Part shown: piece after piece, positions 57,247 through 64,000 of the stretch
Position numbering within the stretch: the first letter of the stretch is position 1
Layout: the number at the start of each line of letters is the position of its first letter
Assembly: GCF_024498955.1 (NCBI RefSeq)
Contig: NZ_CP093311.1
Coordinates: 1,612,001-1,676,000, forward strand
Source of the DNA: Thermomonas paludicola
GTDB taxonomy: Bacteria > Pseudomonadota > Gammaproteobacteria > Xanthomonadales > Xanthomonadaceae
Length of the DNA: 64,000 bases
Direction: 5' to 3'
Program-made: the position numbers and the translations under genes
Notes under the pieces: model-generated
Database searches by the model: none
What the model saw: only the letters and a program-made list of their open reading frames with translations
What the model was told of the DNA's origin: nothing

Positions 57247-59025
57247 ATGCCCAGCCTGAACTGGATCGGCAAAGACGCCGTCGTCAAACACCACAAGGAC
57301 GTGCCGTTCCGCCTGCTGGAACCGGTGCAGTCGCTGTCGTGCGCGGGGGATACCGACAACGCCGCCGACAGTGGCAACCTGATCGTGCAGGGCGACAACC
57401 TGCTGGCGCTGAAGGCGCTGCTGCCGCGCTACGCCGGACAGGTGAAGTGCATCTACATCGACCCGCCCTATAACACCGGCAACGAGGGCTGGGTTTACAA
57501 CGACAACGTCAACAGCGCGGAGATCAAGCGCTGGCTGGGCGAGGTGGTGGGCAAGGAAGGCGAGACGCTGGACCGGCACGATCGCTGGCTGTGCATGATG
57601 TATCCGCGGTTGATGCTGTTGAAGCAGTTTTTGCGGGAAGACGGCGTCATCTTCGTTTCGATTGATGACAACGAACAGCATCACCTTCGTTCGTTGCTAG
57701 ATGAGATATTTGGCCGAAAGAACTTGCTAGCTCAGTTCGTTTGGAATACCGAAGGACACACGGACAATCAGTTTTTGGTCAAAGTTAATCACGAGTATGT
57801 GGTCGCTTACGCCCGGGACATTCGTTCCGTAGAAGTAGGCAATGTGATTGACCCCAACACCCGCCAAGAGAGCAATCTATGGGCTGGGTTTGCAGAGAAT
57901 TCCATCACGAAAAATGGGCCTGGAAATCCACCGAGTGAAATTCTTCTCCCGGCGGGATTCCCAGTGGATTCAGAGAGCCTGAGCATAGGCGCGAGCGAGA
58001 TTCCTCATGGGCTCATCGAAGCAATGATTGAGGAAAGGCTTTCGAGCAACCCACTGAAGCGACGTTTCGGCAACATCCAATTCCCACTTCGACTTGATCC
58101 CATGGAAGCCTCGGGAGGAAAGTTGACCAAGCCTTGTCGTGTTTTTTCCGGTTGGGCAAACAGGAAGAAGCTACAGCAGTTTGTCGATGGCGGGTGCACT
58201 CCACTTAGCGATGACGGCCTACTGTCCTTCTACCTTTCATCTTCGGGAGTGATCTATTACCGACGTGAGCATGAGGAAGGCCCTCGAAGCATCGTTTCGG
58301 TGCTCCGAAATTTCAGCACGACCGAGAAAATGCGTAGTGAGCTTGAGGGCATGGGTATTAGCTTCAAATATCCAAAGCCCAAAGAGCTCATCGCTTACTT
58401 GATCGCTATAGGCGCGGACAGCGGGGACATCATCCTCGACAGCTTCGCCGGCTCCGGCACCACCGCCCACGCCGTGCTGAAACAGAACGCCGAAGACGGC
58501 GGCAACCGCCGCTTCATCCTCGTCGAAATGGACGACGGCATCGCCCGCAACGTCACCGCCGAACGCGTCAAGCGCGTGGCCCGCGGCTACACCAACGCCA
58601 AGGGCGACGCCGTGCCCGGCCTGGGCGGCGGCTTCCAGTTCTGCAAGCTGGGCAAACCCCTGTTCGACGCGCGCGGCCATATCAGCAATGAAGTGCGTTT
58701 CGCCGAACTGGCGCGCTTCGTCTGGTTCATCGAAACCGGCATGGGCCTGCCGGCCAGCCGCGCCAGCCACAAGGCCGCCGACACCGCCAGCCCGCTGCTG
58801 GGTGTGCACGAGGGCCGCGCCGTGTACCTGCTCTACAACGGCATCCTGAAAGACCGCAGCATCGACGGCGGCAACGTCCTCACCACCCCGCTGCTGGACC
58901 TGCTGCCCGCCCACGACGGCCCGCGCGTGGTCTATGGCGCCCGCTGCGCCATCGGCGCCGACCGCCTGCGCGCGCTGGGCATCACCTTCAAGCAACTGCC
59001 CTATCACCTGCGGGTGGCGCCGTGA
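57247..59025 (+). CDS. mod: Type III restriction-modification methyltransferase (Mod)
   Basis: Adenine DNA methyltransferase that recognises the target and protects host DNA. 592 residues. Beta-class order: DPPYNTGNEGW near residue 72 (motif IV), then the target-recognition region, then DSFAGSGTTAHAVLKQN near 398 (motif I). Downstream is FILVEMDDGIARNVTAERV. Bases of about 57640-58430 (the recognition region) are clearly AT-richer, with different codon use, than the flanks, suggesting the specificity domain was exchanged. Overlaps rhuM by 4 bp. No simple repeats for phase variation seen. Confidence 0.92.
   Translation: MPSLNWIGKDAVVKHHKDVPFRLLEPVQSLSCAGDTDNAADSGNLIVQGDNLLALKALLPRYAGQVKCIYIDPPYNTGNEGWVYNDNVNSAEIKRWLGEVVGKEGETLDRHDRWLCMMYPRLMLLKQFLREDGVIFVSIDDNEQHHLRSLLDEIFGRKNLLAQFVWNTEGHTDNQFLVKVNHEYVVAYARDIRSVEVGNVIDPNTRQESNLWAGFAENSITKNGPGNPPSEILLPAGFPVDSESLSIGASEIPHGLIEAMIEERLSSNPLKRRFGNIQFPLRLDPMEASGGKLTKPCRVFSGWANRKKLQQFVDGGCTPLSDDGLLSFYLSSSGVIYYRREHEEGPRSIVSVLRNFSTTEKMRSELEGMGISFKYPKPKELIAYLIAIGADSGDIILDSFAGSGTTAHAVLKQNAEDGGNRRFILVEMDDGIARNVTAERVKRVARGYTNAKGDAVPGLGGGFQFCKLGKPLFDARGHISNEVRFAELARFVWFIETGMGLPASRASHKAADTASPLLGVHEGRAVYLLYNGILKDRSIDGGNVLTTPLLDLLPAHDGPRVVYGARCAIGADRLRALGITFKQLPYHLRVAP
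57640..58430 (+). other. AT-rich block inside mod (target-recognition region)
   Basis: From about 57640 to 58430 the sequence changes to many A/T-ending codons (for example GATGAGATATTTGGCC), unlike the GC-rich third positions before and after; at both ends it returns abruptly. The block covers the variable part between the DPPY and FxGxG motifs. It is most simply explained by recombinational replacement of the recognition domain. Borders are by eye. Confidence 0.75.
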
Positions 59026-60080
59026 GCCCGCAGGATGACAGCCCCGCTCCGCAGTCGGAACTGCTGCTGTACCGCGACGCCAACGCGCACACCCGGATCG
59101 AGGTGCGGCTGGAAGGCGACAACGTGTGGCTGGCGCAGCGGCAGATCGCCGAGCTGTATCAGGTGTCCGTCCCCACGGTCAACGAACACCTGGCCAACGC
59201 CTTCGACGAGGGAGAACTCGAACCTGAACGAACCATTCGGAAATTCCGAATTGTTCAAGCCGAAGGCCCGCGCGAGGTGCGCCGGCTGGTGGACCACTAC
59301 AACCTGGCCGCCATCCTGGCCGTGGGCTACCGGGTGCGCTCCGCGCGTGGCACCCAGTTCCGCCAGTGGGCCAGCCAACGGCTGTCCGAATATCTGGTCA
59401 AGGGCTTCGCCATGGATGACGAACGCCTCAAGCGCGGCCCGGACGATGGCTACTTCGAAGAACTGCTGGCGCGCATCCGCGACATCCGCAGCTCGGAGCG
59501 GATGTTCTGGCGCAAGGTGCTGGACATCTACGCCACCAGTATTGACTACGACGCATCGGCGGACGCCAGCCAGCGCTTCTTCCAGACCGTGCAGAACAAG
59601 ATGCACTGGGCCGCGCACGGCCACACCGCCGCCGAGGTGGTGCTGGCGCGTGCCGATGCGCGCCAGCCCAACATGGGCATGACCAGCACCAGTGCCGGCC
59701 AACCGCGCCGGCAGGATGCGCCAATCGCCAAGAATTACCTGCAGGAAGCCGAACTCGATGCGCTGAACCGCATCGTCACCGCCTATCTGGAATTCGCGGA
59801 ATTGCAGGCCCTGAACCGCCAGCCGATGACGATGGCGGACTGGATCGCCAAGCTCGACGATTTCCTGCGTCTGAGCGGGCGCGACCTGTTGACGCATGCC
59901 GGACGTGTGCGCCACGACGATGCCCTGCGCCACGCGCAGCAGCAATACGATGCCTGGCGAAAGCAGCAGTCGGCCCTGCCGCAGGCGGTGGATCGCGATT
60001 TCGACAATGCGGCTCATGCCTTGCAACCCGTGGCCCGAAAGCGCGGCAACACCCGCACCCCCAAGGACAACGACGCATGA
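59022..60080 (+). CDS. RhuM-family protein coupled within the type III RM operon (GTG start)
   Basis: 352 residues from the GTG at 59022 that overlaps the mod stop. RhuM core: LYRDANAHTRIEVRLEGDNV, VWLAQRQIAELYQVSVPTVNEH (winged-helix-like), RRLVDHYNLAAILAVGYRVRS and GTQFRQWASQRLSEYLVKGF. The C-terminal half has helical sequences with NYLQEAELDALNRIVTAYLEFAE (landmark). RhuM was first noted near Salmonella virulence genes; its role is unknown. Its stop overlaps the res start by 4 bp, so all three genes are one translational unit. Confidence 0.88.
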   Translation: MSPQDDSPAPQSELLLYRDANAHTRIEVRLEGDNVWLAQRQIAELYQVSVPTVNEHLANAFDEGELEPERTIRKFRIVQAEGPREVRRLVDHYNLAAILAVGYRVRSARGTQFRQWASQRLSEYLVKGFAMDDERLKRGPDDGYFEELLARIRDIRSSERMFWRKVLDIYATSIDYDASADASQRFFQTVQNKMHWAAHGHTAAEVVLARADARQPNMGMTSTSAGQPRRQDAPIAKNYLQEAELDALNRIVTAYLEFAELQALNRQPMTMADWIAKLDDFLRLSGRDLLTHAGRVRHDDALRHAQQQYDAWRKQQSALPQAVDRDFDNAAHALQPVARKRGNTRTPKDNDA

Positions 60081-62698
60081 GCCTGAAGGTCTACCAGTCC
60101 GACGTGCTGGACCGCTACGAAACCTTCCTGCGCGCCTGGCGCACGCAGGCGCAGGTGCGTCCGGGCGAGCGCGTGGCCAGCCGGCTGGCGTTCGAAGAGT
60201 GCACGCAGCAGAACTTCGGCTTCCGCATTCCCTATCACGCGCCGCCGGCCTTCGACGCCAGCGACACCCCGGTGGTCTGCCTGCGGGTGCCCACCGGCGG
60301 CGGCAAGACCCTGATCGGCGGCCATGCCATCGCCCGGGTCAAGCGCAGCCTTGCGCCCGTGGAACACAGCCTGACCCTGTGGCTGGTGCCCACCGACGCC
60401 ATCCGCAGCCAGACCCTGCGGGCCTTGCGCACGCCGGGCGCGCTGCTGCACGACGAGCTGCGCACGCTGTTCGGCGACGTGGCGGTGCTGGACATCGACG
60501 AAGCGCTGTCGGTGTCGCCGGCGGTGCTGGACAGCCACGACACCATCATCGTCACCACCATGCAGGCCTTCAAGCAGGCCGAAACCGACCGTCTGGCGGT
60601 GTATCGCGCCAATGGCGCGCTGATGGAACATTTCCGCGGCATTGACGGCAGCGGCTGGTCACTGGCCGAGGCACTGGCACTGCGTCGTCCGTTCATCGTG
60701 GTGGACGAGGCGCACAACCAGGGCAGCGCGCTGGCCTTCGACACCCTGGCCCGGCTGGCACCCTGCGCGGTGCTGGAACTGACCGCCACCCCCGACCGCA
60801 TGCATCAGCCGTCCAACGTGTTGGTGTCGATTTCCGCATCCACCCTGCAAAGCGAGGACATGATCAAGCTGCCGGTGGACATGGCGGTGCACCCGGACTG
60901 GCGGATCGCGCTGCGTGAGGCCATCGCCAAACTCGATGCGCTGCAAGCCGCCGCCGATGCCGAACGCAGCGCCACCGGCGAGCTGCTGCGCCCGATCATG
61001 CTGCTGCAGGCCGAGCGCCAGCAGAAGGACAACCCGGACGCGATGACCATCGACCGCGTGCGTGCGGCATTGATCGAGCAGTTCGACGTGCCCGCCGCGC
61101 AGATCGCGCGTTCCGCCACCGGTATCGATGAGCTCAGCGACGCCGACCCGGCCACGCTGCGCTTCGTCATCACCGCCGACAAGCTGCGCGAAGGCTGGGA
61201 CTGGCCGGCGGCCTATGTATTGATGAGCTTTCGCGGCAGCAGCACGCAAATGGCGCTGGAGCAGATCCTGGGCCGCGTGCTGCGGATGCCGCAGGTCACG
61301 CGCAAGCAGCAGGAGGCTCTGAATTGCGCGTATGCGTTCGCGGTGTCGAACAACCTTGCCGAGGTGGCCGCCACCCTGCGCGACGGGCTGGTGCAGGCGG
61401 GCTTCGAACGCCAGGACGCCAAGGATCTGGTGCGCGGCATGGCGTTGAGCAACGGCAACGACGATCTGCTGCGCGCGCAGGCCAGCGTCAGCGTGCCGCT
61501 GCCGGCGCAGGACGGCTGTCTGGTGCTGCCGGATTTCTCGCAGCTGCCCGAAGCCACCCGCAAACGCATCGAAACCAAGCTGGAGCTGTCCCCGGAAACC
61601 GGCAGCCTCACGCTGCGCGGCGAATGGAGTGCCAAGGAACAAAAGGCGCTGAAGGAGGCATTCCGTGAACCCGCCGCCGTTGCCGCGCTGGAACAGGCCT
61701 TCACCCACCTGCAATCCCCTGCCGCTGCGCCACCGAAGACACCTTCCGAACTGGGCCAGACGTTCGAAGTGCCGCTGCTGGCGTGGTCGCAAGGCGACTT
61801 GCTCTGCGATCTTGGCAATGCCCCCGCGCTGGAAGGCACGCTGGCGCTGGCCGACGTCGATTTTGCGCTGGACAACGCAGCGTTCCCGCGCGAGCCCGAA
61901 ACCCTGCAGCGCGCACGCCTGCGGCTGGGCGATGCGGAAAAACTCAAGCTGGACCCGCTGGAACAGCTCGACGTGCAGCTGGGCTTGTTCGGCGTGCGCG
62001 ATACCGCCAGCCTTGAAGACCTGCAGTGGACGCTGGAACAGCGCTTGGCCACGCCAGACCTGGACCCGGAAGACCTGGCCGCCTGGCTGTCCGGCGTGCT
62101 GCGCCACCTGCTGGAAGTGCGTGGCTTCAGCTGCAGCGAACTGGTGTATCAGCGGGTGAAGCTGAGCGACGTGCTGGCCCAACGCATCGCCCACGCCCGA
62201 CGCCACGGCCAGCACCAGCGCTTCCTCGACCTGCTGGGCGATGAGGGCAGGATGAGCGCCGATGCCCGCCTGCAGTGCGTGTTCAAATCCGGCCGCTACG
62301 CCTGGGACTGGCAATACAACGGCTTCGTCACCCTGCCCAAGCACTTCTTCCCGCAAATCGGCAACCTGCAATCGCAGGGTGAAGAATTCGAATGCGCCGA
62401 CTTCATCGCCAACCGGCTGGACGGCGTGCGCGACTGGGTACGCAACATCGAGCGCAAACCCGGTGCGTTCTCGCTGCCGACGTCCCACCAGCGCTTCTAC
62501 CCGGACTTCCTGGTACGGATGACCGATGGCCGCATGCTGGTCGTCGAGTACAAGGGCGCGCACCTGTATGACAACCCGGAGCAGGTGGAAAAACGCCGCA
62601 TCGGCCAGCTCTGGGAACGCCGCGCGGGCGAACGCTTCCGCTTCGTCATGCCCAAGCGCAAGGACTGGGGCATGATCCGCGCGGCGCTGGGGGCATAA
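60077..62698 (+). CDS. res: Type III restriction enzyme, Res subunit (helicase-nuclease)
   Basis: 873 residues. SF2 helicase: Walker A RVPTGGGKTLIGGHA near residue 71, LVPTDAIRSQTL, DEAH-type VVDEAHNQGSAL near 208, TATPDR, VITADKLREGWDW and QILGRVLRMP. C-terminal nuclease PD-x19-EYK: RFYPDFLVRMTDG followed by LVVEYKGAHL near residues 808-830. With Mod it cuts DNA with unmethylated head-to-head sites using ATP. The last part (RFVMPKRKDWGMIRAALGA) is typical. Overlaps rhuM by 4 bp. No defect seen. Confidence 0.92.
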   Translation: MSLKVYQSDVLDRYETFLRAWRTQAQVRPGERVASRLAFEECTQQNFGFRIPYHAPPAFDASDTPVVCLRVPTGGGKTLIGGHAIARVKRSLAPVEHSLTLWLVPTDAIRSQTLRALRTPGALLHDELRTLFGDVAVLDIDEALSVSPAVLDSHDTIIVTTMQAFKQAETDRLAVYRANGALMEHFRGIDGSGWSLAEALALRRPFIVVDEAHNQGSALAFDTLARLAPCAVLELTATPDRMHQPSNVLVSISASTLQSEDMIKLPVDMAVHPDWRIALREAIAKLDALQAAADAERSATGELLRPIMLLQAERQQKDNPDAMTIDRVRAALIEQFDVPAAQIARSATGIDELSDADPATLRFVITADKLREGWDWPAAYVLMSFRGSSTQMALEQILGRVLRMPQVTRKQQEALNCAYAFAVSNNLAEVAATLRDGLVQAGFERQDAKDLVRGMALSNGNDDLLRAQASVSVPLPAQDGCLVLPDFSQLPEATRKRIETKLELSPETGSLTLRGEWSAKEQKALKEAFREPAAVAALEQAFTHLQSPAAAPPKTPSELGQTFEVPLLAWSQGDLLCDLGNAPALEGTLALADVDFALDNAAFPREPETLQRARLRLGDAEKLKLDPLEQLDVQLGLFGVRDTASLEDLQWTLEQRLATPDLDPEDLAAWLSGVLRHLLEVRGFSCSELVYQRVKLSDVLAQRIAHARRHGQHQRFLDLLGDEGRMSADARLQCVFKSGRYAWDWQYNGFVTLPKHFFPQIGNLQSQGEEFECADFIANRLDGVRDWVRNIERKPGAFSLPTSHQRFYPDFLVRMTDGRMLVVEYKGAHLYDNPEQVEKRRIGQLWERRAGERFRFVMPKRKDWGMIRAALGA

Positions 62699-62730
62699 GG
62701 CGTGAGCTGGCAAGTCCGGAAGCCAATGGC

Positions 62731-63312
62731 ATGAGCCTTCCGCCCTTCTCCCTTTCCACCCACGGCGTGCGCCTGGAACCACTGGCGCGCGACCATATCG
62801 CGGCGCTGCAGGACGCGGTGGACGATGGCGACATCGGCGCGATCAACTACGTCAACGTGCCCGCCCGCGAGGGCATTGCGGGCTGGGTGGATCAGGCGCT
62901 GGCGATGCGCGATGCCGGGCAACAGCTGCCGTTCGCCATCGTCGCCGATGGCCGCGTGGTCGGCAGCACCCGCTTCTACGACATCGACCTGTCGGTGCCC
63001 ACGCTGGCGATCGGCTACACCTTCCACGCGGCATCGGTCTGGCGCAGCCACGTCAACACCGCGGGCAAGCGGCTGATGCTGGGCCACGCTTTCGATACGC
63101 TCGGCGCGCAGTCGGTGTATTTCCATACCAGCCACCAGAACCTGCGTTCGCAGGCGGCGATCCAGCGTCTGGGCGCGCAGCGCGACGGCATCCTGCGCGC
63201 ACACCGCCGCCACAAGGACGGCAGCCTGCGCGACACCTACACATATTCGATCACCGCACCGGAATGGCCGGCGATTCGCACACGGCTGGATCAGCGCCTG
63301 TCCCCGCCGTAA
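62731..63312 (+). CDS. GNAT-family acetyltransferase, RimJ/RimL-like
   Basis: 193 residues. Begins MSLPPFSLSTHGVRLEPLAR, with GSTRFYDIDLSVPTLAIGYTF and SQAAIQRLGAQRDGILRAHR near the C-terminus, as in RimJ/L-type or antibiotic acetyltransferases. Mutation of the acetyl-CoA loop is not apparent but it is not the canonical RGxGxG. 32 bp after res; it may simply be the conserved flank of the inserted RM operon. Confidence 0.8.
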   Translation: MSLPPFSLSTHGVRLEPLARDHIAALQDAVDDGDIGAINYVNVPAREGIAGWVDQALAMRDAGQQLPFAIVADGRVVGSTRFYDIDLSVPTLAIGYTFHAASVWRSHVNTAGKRLMLGHAFDTLGAQSVYFHTSHQNLRSQAAIQRLGAQRDGILRAHRRHKDGSLRDTYTYSITAPEWPAIRTRLDQRLSPP

Positions 63313-63363
63313 AAGCACAGCGCTACCCATTGGCCACTGCAGTCACGCTCCTGCGGCGTGCGC

Positions 63364-64000
63364 TTACGGGTCGAACAGCTTGCCCGGATTCAGGATGCCG
63401 TTCGGGTCCAGCACCGCCTTGATGCCGCGCATCAGCGCGATCTCCGCCGCGCTGCGGGTGCAGCCAAGATAGGCTTTCTTCACCAGACCAATGCCGTGTT
63501 CTGCGGAAATGCTGCCGCCATGCGCCTGCAGCACCCCGGCCAGCAATTTGGTGACCCGTTCGCAGTCGGCCACGAACGCGTCCTGCGCCATCCCGTCCGG
63601 CTTCAGGATGTTGATATGCAGGTTGCCGTCGCCGATGTGGCCGAACCAGACCACCTCGAACTGCGGGTATTCGCGCCGCAGCAGCGCCTGCGTTTCCGCA
63701 AGGAAGGCCGGCATCGCCGAAATGCGCACCGAGACATCGTTCTTGTAAGGCACGTACCGGGCGAGGCTTTCGGTAATGCCTTCGCGCAACCGCCATAGCT
63801 GCGCGGCCTGTGCCTCGCTCTGGCTGATCACGCCATCACTCACCAGACCGTCGTTCACGCACTGCTCGAATGCCGCCAATGCCTCGGCCTCGCTGGCTGG
63901 GTCACTGGCGAATTCGGTGACCACGCAATACGGGTGCGGCTCGCCGAAAGGCGCCTGCGCGCCATGCACCAGCACATGCTTCAGCGCCACGTCGGTGAGG
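63364..64000 (-). CDS. FAD-linked D-2-hydroxyacid dehydrogenase, C-terminal part (cut by right edge)
   Basis: The last 212 codons of a gene that continues beyond base 64000 at its 5' side. Domain FAD-oxidase_C: VISQSEAQAAQLWRLREGI, WFGHIGDGNLHINILKPDG with the His pair of the metal site, AHGGSISAEHGIGLVKK and the end DPNGILNPGKLFDP. The pattern suits D-2-hydroxyglutarate or D-lactate dehydrogenases (D2HGDH/GlcD type); the FAD-binding half is outside, so the substrate is not decided. Confidence 0.88.
   Translation of the reverse strand, partial: LTDVALKHVLVHGAQAPFGEPHPYCVVTEFASDPASEAEALAAFEQCVNDGLVSDGVISQSEAQAAQLWRLREGITESLARYVPYKNDVSVRISAMPAFLAETQALLRREYPQFEVVWFGHIGDGNLHINILKPDGMAQDAFVADCERVTKLLAGVLQAHGGSISAEHGIGLVKKAYLGCTRSAAEIALMRGIKAVLDPNGILNPGKLFDP

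Noticed and set aside
62731..63312. GNAT gene as a fourth member of the RM operon
   Set aside because: Separated by 32 bp without overlap, unlike the tight coupling of mod-rhuM-res, and of a common family found in many contexts.

Overview
The window is high-GC chromosomal DNA from a gammaproteobacterium, most likely of the Xanthomonadaceae/Lysobacteraceae (Lysobacter, Luteimonas, Thermomonas or Pseudoxanthomonas-like). This rests on gene order (14-gene nuo operon, initiator tRNA, rimP-nusA-infB), protein resemblance to Xanthomonas homologues (NuoA, RimP, IF2 N-terminus) and a GTAG-headed palindromic repeat. The genus cannot be fixed by eye.

Layout. (1) 1-3190, minus strand: tRNA-fMet, a terminator/attenuator hairpin, rimP, nusA and the 5' third of infB, the classical translation/antitermination operon. 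(2) 3262-18060, minus: complete nuoA-nuoN for respiratory complex I, almost all genes overlapping by 4 bp. (3) 18387-26221: deaD/csdA RNA helicase, two HI0933-type flavoproteins, a coupled DDAH / tRNA uridine hydroxylase / 50-residue membrane protein set, and a secreted M1 peptidase. (4) 26428-33544: a secreted low-complexity protein with a DRRD tandem repeat, a YbiI-like zinc finger, a periplasmic peroxiredoxin, an M13 peptidase, and an XRE/DUF2975 pair divergent from an ABC exporter. (5) 33566-39027: M14 carboxypeptidase, cytochrome b561, acyltransferase, methyltransferase, a DUF2249/FmdE-like pair and small unknowns. (6) 39092-41766: deoC-deoB-deoD for deoxynucleoside catabolism. (7) 41954-46080: a RIO-like kinase, a pseudouridine synthase, a methyltransferase/YkgJ pair and several small proteins, two of which share an FRK-x-GG-x-IEVLG motif. 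(8) 46094-52210: feoAB with a Cys-rich tail protein and a predicted Fur box, divergent from liuC-liuD-liuE (leucine/isovalerate catabolism), which overlaps a PAS-GGDEF-EAL gene. (9) 54777-57072: GNAT protein, a long inverted repeat containing the REP-like palindrome, an SDR dehydrogenase, a small membrane protein and efpL. (10) 57247-62698: a type III restriction-modification operon, mod-rhuM-res, with a RhuM-family gene translationally coupled between the two subunits and an AT-richer block in the middle of mod. (11) 62731-64000: a GNAT protein and the C-terminal part of an FAD-linked D-2-hydroxyacid dehydrogenase running off the right edge.

Most of the window is housekeeping. The accessory part with most signs of transfer is the mod-rhuM-res operon, which is also the best candidate for an incompletely described system. 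Very long ORFs antisense to nuo, deaD, deo and feo genes are GC-driven shadows and are not annotated.
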